DNA of 19,396 nucleotides, from assembly GCA_000697455.1 (NCBI GenBank), contig JNET01030769.1:1-19396 (forward strand), given 5' to 3'. Of this stretch, positions 9,081 to 19,396 are shown piece by piece. A program made the position numbers and the translations under genes. This DNA is from Basidiobolus heterosporus B8920 (Eukaryota > Basidiobolomycota > Basidiobolomycetes > Basidiobolales > Basidiobolaceae). Each line of letters begins with the position of its first letter. The first letter of the stretch is position 1. The notes beneath the pieces were generated by a model that was given only the letters and a program-made list of their open reading frames with translations, did not search any database and was not told where the DNA came from.

Positions 9081-12000
9081 GACAACCTCACTCTTCCATA
9101 CACATGCAATCTTCAGTTCCCACCCAGATCGGTATGAACAGTAAAGGATCATCACATGATCTGTGGATCTCCAATAACTGCCACTCCAGTAAAGAGGCGC
9201 ACGTTTCATTGATTTCACCTCACTTTGGATCACCAGCGCTGGGCTGAGCCCTCAGAGAGCAGATAGCTAGGAAAGTCTCAGAAACAAAACATCACCTATC
9301 CCCAATTTCCTTACCGAATCCAATTGCCAGTGAATGTCTAACTTTCTGAAACATCGCAATCAGTGAACGATCAAGCAGGTAGCCAGGTGTTTTAGATGCA
9401 TCCAATTCCGGGAAAATAACCCGGTTTGCTCAAGGATGATTCAGGTTTATCCGCTCTAAAACAGCAAGCACTCTGATGGGCCCTGAAGAGGCTGGTTCGA
9501 GTAGACTTGGCTCACGTCAAAATGCACCATTGAGCCGTTACGCTACGCTGGATAATTCACCAGGAGAAGCAGACCAGACTTCCCTCGCCAGCCTTGCTTC
9601 ATATCGAAGGGGATGCAAGCTCTCTTTCATGGCGTTGTGGCCGCAGATGTTGCAGAGACCCTGCCACTACATAAACCATTGCAAGAGTCCATTAGCTAGG
9701 CTTACTAATTGGTCAACCAACCAATCCTGGCTTCCATGAGAACGGAGTGTATGAATATCCGTTCAACTATGAGCCCAGTGCAGTGAGTCGAGTTACTCTC
9801 CAACTACCTAGCCATCCTCGGGATTCCCACGATCTGCAATACCTTGTGCCACTCTGTAGCATCCAGAACTAGGGGACGGTTTGTATAGCAGCGAAGAAGC
9901 GAGGCTCTCTTTGCATCCAGGGAAGGCGATGAATGAGGCACTCAGTCATTGGTCTTTCGTTAGACAGATTCGACCTTAATCTGGACTATTTTCGCGGGTA
10001 AAGTGTTCAGCGAGTGGCATGGATTACTTGAGCCGGGATCCCATATAGAGCAGTATGCATTCCTTCAGTAGATTGAATGTGAATCTTAGTGAGATCGCCA
10101 GGCGATAGGGCCGGTATGAAACCTGGTGAAATTTAGAACTAATTTCGATCCAGAATTATGTGTCGGTGGTTTCTCTTTGCTAACTGGAACAGGATTCTGT
10201 TTGAGATCGAACTCCTTAGTCGTAGTTTGGCCTGCCTGACTATTGGCCGTTGTGGAATGCGCTTTATGGATGTGATGAGTGTGTATGAATGTGAGTGTGA
10301 GAAGAGTCCAGTGAAGGGTAGCTGGAGCCTCTAGAGGCCTTCATAGATGATCTTGTGTTTAGCCATATATAGATTAGGAACGGTTCTCATCTGGCAGTCA
10401 TGCGACTTCAGAGTTGGCCCATCTTTCTAGATTTAGTGGTTGCAGAGTGCGTAAACCTGGCCTTTTGGACCTGCAGAAGTGTTTTTGATAATGGCTCGTA
10501 TGGATTACTTCAGTTTGCTAATGCTTCCACCCCACGCTGTATCTATGGTGTCTACGGCTCGTCTGGGGATGCCTGTGTATAGAAGAGACGATGGAAGTGA
10601 CTGGATCTCGTGGATCGCCTTCGTTGCAACAATGCCTGGGGCTATGGTGTCTGCTGGTCGTACCTAAAGCTGATGGGCGTTTCAAAATCTGAAGACCATT
10701 ACTGTTATAAGCAAATGAAATCGACTGCCATAAGATGGGATTGGTTGTGAGGATGGACTGACCCCATCGATCTGTTGGAACACTGACTGATTGACTGAAT
10801 GATAGGCCAGCGTCATCAAAGGAAGAACTTGACCTCCTAGGGGGTATTCCTTGCAACCGATAACGCCTCTGCTCGACTGCAGAGAACAAGTCTACGAAAC
10901 CATTCATAACAAGCATGATCCTGTGAATGCCACTGTGCCCCTGATCTATTCGTTTCTCTCAAGAATCATTGGATAACGCGCAGATCCAGTCCTGATCCCC
11001 GGATGATCATGTGATCCCTAAACCAACCATACTACCTTTAATGAATAGCGCCAAATCTGGACGATGAGGCGGAAAATAGATTCTCATATGATCATGACAC
11101 CTGCGCCCCAATCGCGTAGTTTTTAAGCTCTGCGTGTGAGATGCAATCTAGAGTAGAAGCGAATCAAGACTTGGGAAAAGCCGGAGTCCAATTGGCCCTA
11201 CAACCCAAGTCTCTCAAGGAATCCTTTCTCATCTCTGAAATTATTCTTTCCGCTGGCAAAACGATCCATACATAAAGAAGCGCTCTATGGTCATGAAAAC
11301 GGGCTTTGAGTGCACCTCAGTCACTCTACAGATGAGTGTGGATGCAAGGAATGGAGCCACGGACCTTGTGACTTGCAGACAGCTGTTGCTCTAGCTGTCA
11401 GAGAGAGGTCCATTGTAGGCGATCCTAGTGATCGTCTGGAGTACAGATCACAACTAGTAATCGCGATGAACATGTGTCGGTGCTGCCAGCAGAGATTTCG
11501 CGGGAGGAGCATTGCCCAATGATACAATGATACACGCCACGAACCAAATTGTTTACTCTGACTAGTCTTTGGATTGGTGAAACAGCGAGTGCACGTGATA
11601 CCGAAAGTAACCTCTGTTTCGAAAGAGTGAGTTTGGCTTATCGGGTGATTCTGAGAAACGGTATATTACAATATGGCGCTTGCCATCGATGCCAGTCATA
11701 AGCTAAACAAATCTCAGCAAACTAGCCGCGACATGACTGAGAGCCAAGTCCCTATTCTGTAGGTTCAAGAAGCGTTCTCGCCCTTAGCCAATCCTTTGTA
11801 ACAAACTAGTGGCAGTGGAATGATCAGGTTACGGATGGCGATCCCCTCCATATCATGTAAGCTACACAGTCATGGTGCCCAATTTATCAGTGTCCATTGA
11901 TACAAATGCCGAATTCACCGAAGTTCTATTAGCAAACCAGTGGAGTAAGAAACATTACAAGTCTGCTAAATCTGTTTTGACCTATGAAACCACGAGGAAG

Positions 12001-12133
12001 CCATATCCAACTCCTGGTCTTTCAGCGAACGGAATACTCAGCGAAGCCTCCTTATCGCGGAGATCATAATTTCAAATATGGCCAGGCAATCACAGACAGA
12101 TAGCTCAACACTTGGCTATTCGCTCCTTGCACT

Positions 12134-12158
12134 TGCCATGCCATGCCCTGCCCTGCCC
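12134..12158. repeat. Short tandem repeat, 5-bp unit TGCC(A/C) x5
   Basis: Two TGCCA units and three TGCCC units in tandem, about 390 bp upstream of the RECQL4 start. No function is visible. Confidence 0.75.
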
Positions 12159-12395
12159 TGCACTTGCCAGGTCCTCTGGGCCTTCCTTTGAGCTGAAAAC
12201 AGGCTCAAGTAAGTACTTCCAGGCGTGCCTCTCATCATGGCTCGCATCCCTCAAGAAGACCAAATGCCGATGTAGCTTGATGGGAATGGCTAATCAATAA
12301 ATCTGAAGCTTAAGCGCTGTAAGTATGGGTGGCGCAATTTCTATTGTTGTCCCATTTAAGATAGCATTCATTTGTTTACGGTTTCTTCGAAAATC

Positions 12396-12404
12396 TATAT
12401 AATA
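12396..12404 (+). promoter_or_regulatory. TATA box-like element upstream of RECQL4
   Basis: TATATAATA about 150 bp before the start codon of the helicase gene. The position and composition fit a TATA element; no transcription start can be read from sequence. Confidence 0.45.
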
Positions 12405-12477
12405 GACCCCAGAAATTGAAAGACCATAACAATTATCCGTGGATAAAGCATTTTATTGGTAATAATAACCAAGGAAA

Positions 12478-12486
12478 GGGTTAGGG
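12478..12486 (+). promoter_or_regulatory. Telobox (GGGTTAGGG) in RECQL4 promoter or 5' UTR
   Basis: GGGTTAGGG, one and a half telomere repeat units, lies 64 bp upstream of the ATG. In fungi, TTAGGG motifs in promoters are known targets of Tbf1/Teb1-type Myb proteins. Binding here is inferred only. Confidence 0.4.
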
Positions 12487-12505
12487 AAAAAAAGGGAAAT
12501 ATCCA

Positions 12506-12511
12506 CACGTG
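12506..12511. promoter_or_regulatory. CACGTG (E-box/G-box) before RECQL4 start
   Basis: A palindromic CACGTG lies 39 bp upstream of the ATG. It is the core site of bHLH and some bZIP factors; a six-base match alone is weak. Confidence 0.3.
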
Positions 12512-12549
12512 AAGTTAGGTCTCTGGTTCGTGAATTGAAAACATACACC

Positions 12550-15500
12550 ATGACTTACACTACTCCAGACGATCTGCTACGGCTAAAGCTAGAGCTCAAA
12601 ACTTGGGAAAAAGAGTTCTTCACAAAATGGAATCGCTCCCCGGAGAGTATAGATGTTAAGAAGGAACCAGATATAGGTAATCTTCATAAAGAAACTCCGA
12701 CAAAATTAGTCTCCCTTAACTTACTCTATGCTTTATGACCACTCCCTGTAAACCTTGAATAGCTAAGAAATACTCTTTGTACAGAAAGTTGAAAAAAGTT
12801 ATCGATAGAAAACCTGAGGCTCAAGGAATCACAGCAGACAAAGAGAATAATCTCCCTGGCAATTCAACTTCGGTCCAGGGAGGAGCAAATAAATCTCTAT
12901 CCAGTAAACCTTGCCTCCCTAGTTTTCAACCGATTTCTTTTGTTACAGATGAATCAATGCGTAAATACTCCCAAACGAACCATTCGAACCCTGAGCTTTC
13001 TCAAAGCTCTCGAAAACGTAAGCTATTTGATCAAAGTGAGCATTTCGTCCATTCCAAAATCAAATTTCCGAAAAATGCTTCGCCACCAAAAACAGTTACT
13101 ACAACTCAAGCCAAAACCACCGCCATACTATTCTCCACACAGCAGTCCAGTACCGTTGATACAGACAACGACAAATCGGCCTCACCCAAGCGTCACTCGC
13201 CGAATGTTTTCGATCATACGCTGGATAAACAAGTGGAGACTGCAAAGACGTATCAACATTCGGATATAGAAGAGAGCGATACAGAGGAATCGCATCATCG
13301 CGGAACTCTCTTTGCTTCTTTCCGAAATCCATCTTTTGCCTCGGACAGCCAATCGCACAATAGTACGCTTGAAATGAAAGAGGACTCAGGCTATGGAAAT
13401 CTAGATCACATTAAAGGGATGCTTGGCAGCAAACCAAGGTATGAGAGCTCTGTTAATCATTTGTCCACCCTACCCATCCTAACGGCTATAGAATCGCTAA
13501 CAGGTATGACAGCAACGCTAATCGATCTGGTGAGGACACTGAAAGTACCGACGACGAGTCAATCCTTCCCACCAACTATCCCACTGGAGCTACAAAACTA
13601 TTCAAACGAACCACCTCCATCACGCTGGATTCTTTACTGAGTTACTCTCAAACCGATGAATTCCGTGAGGAGATGGCCAATGAGTTCTCGGAAGAGGCGA
13701 ACGAACCTCAAACGAATCCAGAGCCCTTCGCAGAAGACCAAGAGAATCATACGGAGCCAACTGGTGCGACTCAGGGAAAAGTGAAAAAACCGAGAAAAAA
13801 GCAAAGCGTCCAAGCAAAGTACAACTTGGTGAGTGAGAACTTTGTACGATCGAATCTGCGAGGCAAATACAAAAGCAAATCTCGAACGCCCAATAAGTAA
13901 GCCTACCCTTCTGACTAGTTGCACGTTTTCAAACAAACCAACATTCATTTCTCACTAGGAAATTCCCAAAGAGCTCCTACACATCCAAACCCAAACCCAA
14001 ACTCTCCAAATCCTCCAATCTTCAAACCTGCGATGCTGACAATCCTTACAACGAGGCGTTGAAAGCTGAACTGGACACGGAAACCATCAAGTCCAATGCC
14101 TCACCCACACTGAGCGACGATGACTGTGAGATTGAGATCGTGGATAACGACCCATCAAGCTACATCACTAGCCTTGCGGATGAAACGTATGTCCACAAAG
14201 TTACTGCCTGAATGTGTGCAAGATGCGTACAAACTAACAAACCCTCGCTTTAGTGCTTGTCGGGTGAACACCACCTTCTTAACAACAGAGGATACACCCA
14301 ATCCAAAGGATGTGCATGTCAACGTGCATCAGATTCTAAAATCCATCTGGGGCTTTGAGACGTTCAGAGAAGGTAAGCTCATCTTATTTTTGGCCTGCAG
14401 TGATCGGTTGTTCACTCTTGTTCTCAATTCACAGGCCAGCTGGAGACCATCCGGCGGATTCTTGACTGTCAATCGACTCTGTTGATTTCATCCACTGGTT
14501 TGTTTCGACTTGTAAGTGGTGATTATTGGTTCTGCCATGCTGACTACACCTGTCCAAATCGTAGGTTCCGGAAAATCGTTGTGCTATCAGATCCCTGCTT
14601 ATGTGCTGTCCCAGGTGGCCAGGCCGTCAATCACTTTGGTCATTTCTCCAATGATTTCCTTGATGCAGGATCAAGTCCGTTGCCTTCCTCCAGAACTTCC
14701 GGGTGCATGCCTTACCAGTGTGCAGGAATCGGTATGGACTCCATAGGCTCCCTGAGTTATGTAACATCCATGCTAACCCTGAATTCACTCATCTAGTCTG
14801 AACAGAAAAAGATCATCAACCGAATCTTTGCCAATGAAGTCCGAATCTTGTTTATTTCGCCCGAGAAACTTCAAAGCGAAAAGTTCCAGAACCTTCTTAG
14901 ATCCGAGAGATTCCCGAGAATACTGCTTGCATGTGTAGATGAGGCGCACTGCTTGTCCGAGTGGTCACATAACTTCAGGTAATACCTCGTGGCGCAAGAT
15001 GGTTCTCTCTCTAGTAGATGCCACGTCTTTATTCACTCTCTTTCTTAGACCATCCTACCTGAAAGTCAACCTGATCCTCAAAGAAATACTGAAAGTTCCA
15101 TGCTTGCTAGCCATGACCGGCACTGCTACACACTCCACTAAATCTTCTATCTGCGAGATGCTGGAGATCGATAGAGAGTCTGGCGTGATCTCTGGCCCTC
15201 TAATCAGAAAAAACCTCAAGCTATCGGTCAGCATAGAGACTAACAGGTATCCTCCATTCGCATTCGAAATATCCCGTATCCACTAACCAAGCTCTCCTAC
15301 CGTTACAGAGAAACAGCGCTGATCAATTTGCTCAACTCTGAGCCGTTCCGTGGCCTAAATTCGATCATCATCTACGTTATGCGCCAGGTAAAGCAACCAT
15401 TGATCCACCACATCTTACTGACGGACACGAAGTTCACGCTCTGCAATTCAAACTAGAACCAAGCGGACCTCCTGGCCTCGCAACTCAGAGTTCGGAATTT

Positions 15501-17297
15501 CCAGGCGGACAGCTATCATGCGGGAAAGCCAGCGAGCCAAAGAAAGGCCACTCAAACCAACTTTATTACAGGCAAATTAAGAATCCTCGTGGCAACGATC
15601 GCTTTTGGCTTAGGACTCAACAAGCTGGATGTTCGTAGCGTCATCCATTTTAACCTGCCAAAGAGTATGGAGAATTATGTTCAAGTAAGTGGGAATCTTT
15701 GTGCAGTGCCGTACACCTTATCCACCAGGAATCTGAACAAGCCCCTTCGTTCCCTCAGGAAATCGGCCGATCTGGCAGAGATGGGCTGCCGTCGTACTGC
15801 CACATCTTTGTGGACCAAGAGGACTTCACGAAACTGCGTAGTCTGGCTTATAGTGATAGTGTGGACGAAATATCGATCCGACGACTGCTGTTCAAAGTTT
15901 TCCCCAACTCACTGAAAACGGAGAGCACCAATAGTGCGTCCAAAAGGATGACTGCTGGATGGACGCTGCCCAAGCCACAACAACTGTATCTTTCTATGGA
16001 TGGATTGGAAGCCGATCTAGATGTGAAGCGCGAGGTAATCGAAACTCTATTGAGCTACCTTAATATGCTTCCTGATCCGCCACTAAGAATGCTGCCATGT
16101 AAGTGGGCGTTGTTTGTCTGTTTAATGCTGGCCATGTGACCCGTTCGACTGATGCTTCCACTTCATTAGCTACGTATGCGAAATGCAACCTTGGCTTCTA
16201 CAAGCCACCATCAGAGAAGGTGTTTCGCGAGTTCCCATGCCTCGAAACAATCATCAAGCAAGCCAAGAAAACCCGCACCTCTTACGTATTCGAGCCAATC
16301 AAGGTACACTCCCTCCCAGCCCAAGCCGTACGATACTCATGTTGCAAGATGGACTAACGGAGCGTTTGGCTCATTTCTTAAATAGATATGCGAAATGCTG
16401 GACATCTCATTCGAAGAACTACGCGGACAGTTGTATCGCATACAGCGGCGTAAGGAGGGCTACTTTGAGTTCCTAGAGCCATCCTTTTATTTGGAACTGC
16501 TAAGATGCCCGTTCAAAGAAGATGTGGATGATGAATTCGTAGACGCATTGAAGGCTGACTTGTTCGCTAAATCCAAGTTCCAGGAGTTCACGAAGCTCAT
16601 GCAAGTGGATCAGGTAAGTGATTGGCCCATCAGCACCCTATTTGCCTGCCAGAATACTGAACCTTTGCCGCAAGGTATACAACATCATGACCAGCATCAT
16701 GTCTCAAGATAGCCTGAAGGCCTCGTATGCCACTGTAGACGAGACCGGGGAGAGAATGGAGATATTGCGGGAGAAACACTCTGAAGTGCTCCAGAGATCT
16801 ATCGGACAATACTTCACCGAGTCCACACAGTTAATTCAAAGTCATGACGACCGCCTACCTACATACGTTCCACCGCCGAAAATCCAGGACGTGCTAGCAA
16901 GTTTAACAGACAACGATAGTAACGTTGTCTATCACCTACAAAACTTCTTAGAACACCAATCGGAATTCATCACCTCAGGTAAGTGACCACCAAGAGAACT
17001 CACCTGGCTTTCCCAGGACTAATATAGCATTTCTTTGTTGTTAGCCCGCGCGGTGGCTCGAATCTTTCACGGTATTCCTAGTCCACAGTACACTACATCT
17101 CAATGGTAAATCTTCAACCAAGCTAAACCCGTTTCTTCCCATTCCCATTCCCATTTGCACGCTTCTAACCAAACCAATCTTCTCGCTGTAGGTGTAGAAG
17201 TGCCTGTTGGGGCAAGTTTGTTGATTTTAATTTCGAAAAATTGATGTCACTGGCACAAAAGACATTACTGGAGATCAAACTAAAAGGGTTGATGTGA
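12550..17297 (+). CDS. RECQL4: RECQL4-type RecQ DNA helicase with Sld2-like N-terminus, 17 exons
   Basis: Exons 12550-12676, 12763-13438, 13492-13896, 13959-14186, 14254-14372, 14435-14497, 14565-14731, 14797-14978, 15049-15246, 15309-15387, 15457-15684, 15759-16098, 16170-16303, 16386-16613, 16675-16978, 17045-17105 and 17192-17297; 1214 aa (human RECQL4 is about 1208). Residues 1 to about 60 match the Sld2/RECQL4 start ([12 protein letters not shown], then [13 protein letters not shown] across intron 1). A basic NLS-like SRKRK follows. The second shared motif, [12 protein letters not shown], is at about 383. Helicase motifs: [11 protein letters not shown] (Walker A, 538-548), [25 protein letters not shown] (643-656), AMTGTAT (677-683), YHAG, AFGLGL (797-802) and EIGRSGRDG (825-833). 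The C-terminus holds the RECQL4-specific TYAKCNLG and [11 protein letters not shown] (about 1160-1170). DEAHC and the Sld2 parts separate it from Hrq1. No CCHC zinc knuckle is seen. Role: 3'-5' DNA unwinding, replication initiation and repair in the nucleus. Confidence 0.94.
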
Positions 17298-17629
17298 TTT
17301 TTTAGGTCATTCCATTGGTCCTGGAATTGACAGTACTAGAGGATGTTATTCATATCATGATCATTCTACACTTCCACCATTTCTACCCCTCAGTCACTCT
17401 TTCAACGATTTCGAAGTATCCTTTGTATGTACCAATAATGCTGTAATTTAAATAAATCCTCTACATCATCCAATCTACTAATTCTCCCCCTTCCCTAGAA
17501 ATCTCTCAATTCTGTAACTGCTGATGTTGACTCAATTTTCCTCTTATCTTTTTATATCCACTTCATCCTATCCTTCCTACTTCAAAATAACCTCCACTTC
17601 TATGGTAATTAAAAAGATGTACTTTCACT
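17298..17629. other. 3' flank of RECQL4 gene
   Basis: AT-rich, with C/T-rich runs and no open frame of note. An AATAAA at 17451-17456, about 155 bp after the stop, is a plausible polyadenylation signal for the helicase gene. No gene is seen before the retrotransposon remnant begins. Confidence 0.5.
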
Positions 17630-19396
17630 TGATGTTTTATTGAAATATAAAAAGGTACTTATACTGTTTATAAGAGCTAGCTAAAGAAGCTATGATGTAC
17701 TATTCTACAGGGTTCTAAGAGCATACTGTAGAGTTTCCCCATGACCTTCTCTGATCACAGAAGTCCAAAAATATGGGTTTCCTTCTTTTTGGCTCTTTAC
17801 TTGACCCATTTCCAGCTAAGACATTGGCTTATGCTGTGCTTTCAAATACTCTTTGATAATCCATATCTGGCTTGGATCCATACAATGCTCCAAATGGTGT
17901 AGAATATGGTAGTTCCCTGTTAAAAATTCTATATTTAACATAAACAGAGGTAGCTACAGCTTTGGCCCAGTTTCTATAGAATCACTTCTGCTCCTGAGTC
18001 CTGGATCTTGCCATATCAGTAATATCTCTGATAGCATGTCTTGATACTGCACCTGGATCAGTAGAACTTGGCCCTTTAGTGTCTTGTTTTATATCTGCAG
18101 ACTTGCAGAAACTTAGAAAGTCTCTTGAGGTAAGTGTATCCCCATTCTCACACTGGATCCTATTGATCTATTGACCTGTTTCTTCCCTTACCATTCTTTT
18201 AAACTTTCTGAATGTAGGTAATACTTCTTTCTTGCATTTCATCAAGTATGGCCAAGCATATTTAATCATGTCATCAATAAACACCATGAAATAACTTTTT
18301 CTTCCTCATGATATATATGTCATTGGACTGCACAGATCTGCATGGATCATATCAAACATTTAGTACTTTTCATCAATCCTGAGCTTTTCCATGGTTGCCT
18401 GATTTTGCTTCACTCACATGGCACTCACAGGTGTCCAATGTGGTCAAAATTTTGGGATATATACCCAAAACCATTGGATTTTGGATTGTATTTTCCATTT
18501 CCAGTGCTCTAATATGGTCTAACCTCCTATGCCAAATTTCTGGCTGTTTCCTGGATTGCTTGCATTTGTAGGGCATCAGTCATATGCAGAATACCATATC
18601 CCAACCAGCAGAGTACTTTGCATGGGGCATATATATCCAAAAAAACTTGGTTGATTACCAAACATAATCAGATATGAGTATATTAATATGACATTGATAA
18701 GTCAGTCTTAGATTGGTTGCACTATACACATCATCAATATATAGCAAGCCTACAATCTAAGAGCATACTTTTTGGCAACATGGACATTGTAGCACACTCA
18801 AGCATCCAATGATGGTAAACAAAGAAGTCTTGTAAATATTGCCATCAACTACCAAGCCATGTAGCATGTATACTACACAGTGAATGCCAGCAATGTCATG
18901 GTAGTTAACAATAATGACAAGATGTTAACTGAAGAAGCACTGCTAGACTGATGTCAAGTAATAATATGAATTGTAACTTATCAAACTTTACACCTCAAGT
19001 AAGCAATTCATATATGGTGGATTTACTCATGACTAATATACCATCTTCCACTCTCTCTGAAGAGTATGCTGAGGACAACCAGTCCATGATTAGCTTGAGC
19101 ATGAAGACTAATCATAACCTTAACAAGGTATGTCAAAAGCCTAAGCAAGTAGGAATGTGGAAGAAGATTGGTCAGAAACTGGCGGAGAAGAAGTTTGTGA
19201 TATTTAGCGCTGCTAACCTCTTCAGTTAGCCCCCATTTTGATAAATCATTCAAGTATACCCAACCAACAATAGCAGAATTGGGGATTAAATCAAGTATCA
19301 GTATCCAAGTTTTTTGTGGATTTCAGCAGATACAACCCAAGATCATTGCTGATTTGAAGCTACCAGACACCTGGTTCAGGTGGAAGTTACTGGTTT
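17630..19396 (-). mobile_element. Ty1/copia-like LTR retrotransposon fossil, continues past right edge
   Basis: Minus strand, AT-rich and unlike the host genes. From the right, a GAG-pre-integrase segment (WHRRLDH, within 18373-18576) leads into integrase core sequence (MFDMIHADLCSP and FMVFIDDMIKYAWPYLMKC, about 18150-18350) and the C-terminal integrase part, with a KPD and RVF signature, to about 17710. The left end, about 17630-17750, looks like part of an LTR: TATA-like motifs, an AATAAA and a terminal TG/CA. The order of parts is that of Ty1/copia (integrase before reverse transcriptase). Reverse transcriptase and RNase H parts were not seen here. The stretch right of 18580 should be gag/protease, but I cannot read it clearly. 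The copy is broken, with several breaks (at least about five), so it is old and inactive. Confidence 0.78.

Larger units (their letters stand above)
8785..12549. other. Long intergenic region between bZIP and RECQL4 genes
   Basis: No supported gene in about 3.8 kb. The longest unexplained frame is on the minus strand at 10916-10518 (132 codons from ATG). It has no recognisable motif, and overlapping plus-strand frames are equally open, so chance is likely. Plus-strand frames at 9476-9739 (87 codons) and 11872-12069 (65 codons) also start with ATG and are unrecognised. The stretch contains the bZIP polyadenylation region, a (CCTCAA)n repeat, a TGCCC repeat and, at the right end, promoter-like elements of the helicase gene. 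No tRNA or other structural RNA was found by eye. Confidence 0.6.

Noticed and set aside
9408-9424. Inverted repeat CCGGG-7-CCCGG
   Set aside because: Five-base arms are expected by chance; no transcript or T-run context supports a terminator.
9490-9500. B-box-like GGTTCGAGT, as in a tRNA gene
   Set aside because: No A box, acceptor stem or cloverleaf can be built around it.
10518-10916. 132-codon minus-strand frame, the longest unexplained one
   Set aside because: No recognisable motif, comparable frames open on the opposite strand, and this length is not surprising by chance in 19 kb.
12777-13640. Reading the long frame to its stop at 13640 as the end of a separate 287-aa protein
   Set aside because: A GTATGA donor at 13439 and acceptor at 13491 join it in frame to the second Sld2/RECQL4 motif; the tail after 13438 is intron and off-frame sequence.
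12550-17297. Hrq1 as the identity of the helicase
   Set aside because: The DEAHC motif, Sld2-like N-terminus and VARIFHGI C-terminus are RECQL4 features; Hrq1 lacks them.
18951-19253. Frames on both strands (92 codons plus, 76 minus)
   Set aside because: They lie inside the degraded retrotransposon; the plus-strand frame is antisense to it and neither shows a host domain.

Overview
The window looks like nuclear DNA of an intron-rich eukaryote, most likely a fungus and probably an early-diverging, non-Dikarya one. This rests on many short GT-AG introns (about 53-86 nt, mostly GTAAGT or GTATGT donors), a small single-exon bZIP regulator, a GPI-anchored leucine-rich-repeat (LRR) surface protein, TTAGGG-type promoter motifs and an old Ty1/copia fragment. 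Basidiobolus-like or Mucoromycota-like fungi would fit, but the sequence does not fix the species.

Layout. (1) 1-1385: no recognisable gene; a short (CCCCTAA)n tract near 834-853. (2) 1386-3471, minus strand: a 12-exon gene for a secreted, GPI-anchored protein with about eleven plant-type LRRs. Nine consecutive internal exons of 69 or 72 nt each encode one repeat, all joined in phase 2. (3) 3472-7617: about 4.1 kb with no gene I can support; poly-G motifs and short tandem repeats. (4) 7618-8784, plus strand: a single-exon bZIP transcription factor of 388 aa. (5) 8785-12549: about 3.8 kb with no supported gene, ending in a TATA box, a telomere-repeat-like TTAGGG motif and a CACGTG box before the next gene. 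(6) 12550-17297, plus strand: a 17-exon gene for a complete RECQL4-type RecQ helicase of 1214 aa. It carries an Sld2-like N-terminus, the second Sld2/RECQL4 motif, all core helicase motifs and the RECQL4-specific C-terminus. (7) 17298-17629: 3' flank of the helicase gene. (8) about 17630 to the right edge: an AT-rich, degraded Ty1/copia-like LTR retrotransposon fragment on the minus strand.

The genes do not form a pathway. The LRR protein acts at the cell surface, the bZIP in transcription, and RECQL4 in replication initiation and DNA repair. Each is a separate transcription unit. The LRR and bZIP genes diverge from a long shared intergenic region. The two results most worth following are the one-exon-per-repeat LRR gene and the Sld2-RecQ4 fusion in a probable fungus. 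Both gene models were assembled by hand from splice signals, frame continuity and conserved protein motifs; no search or transcript data were used.
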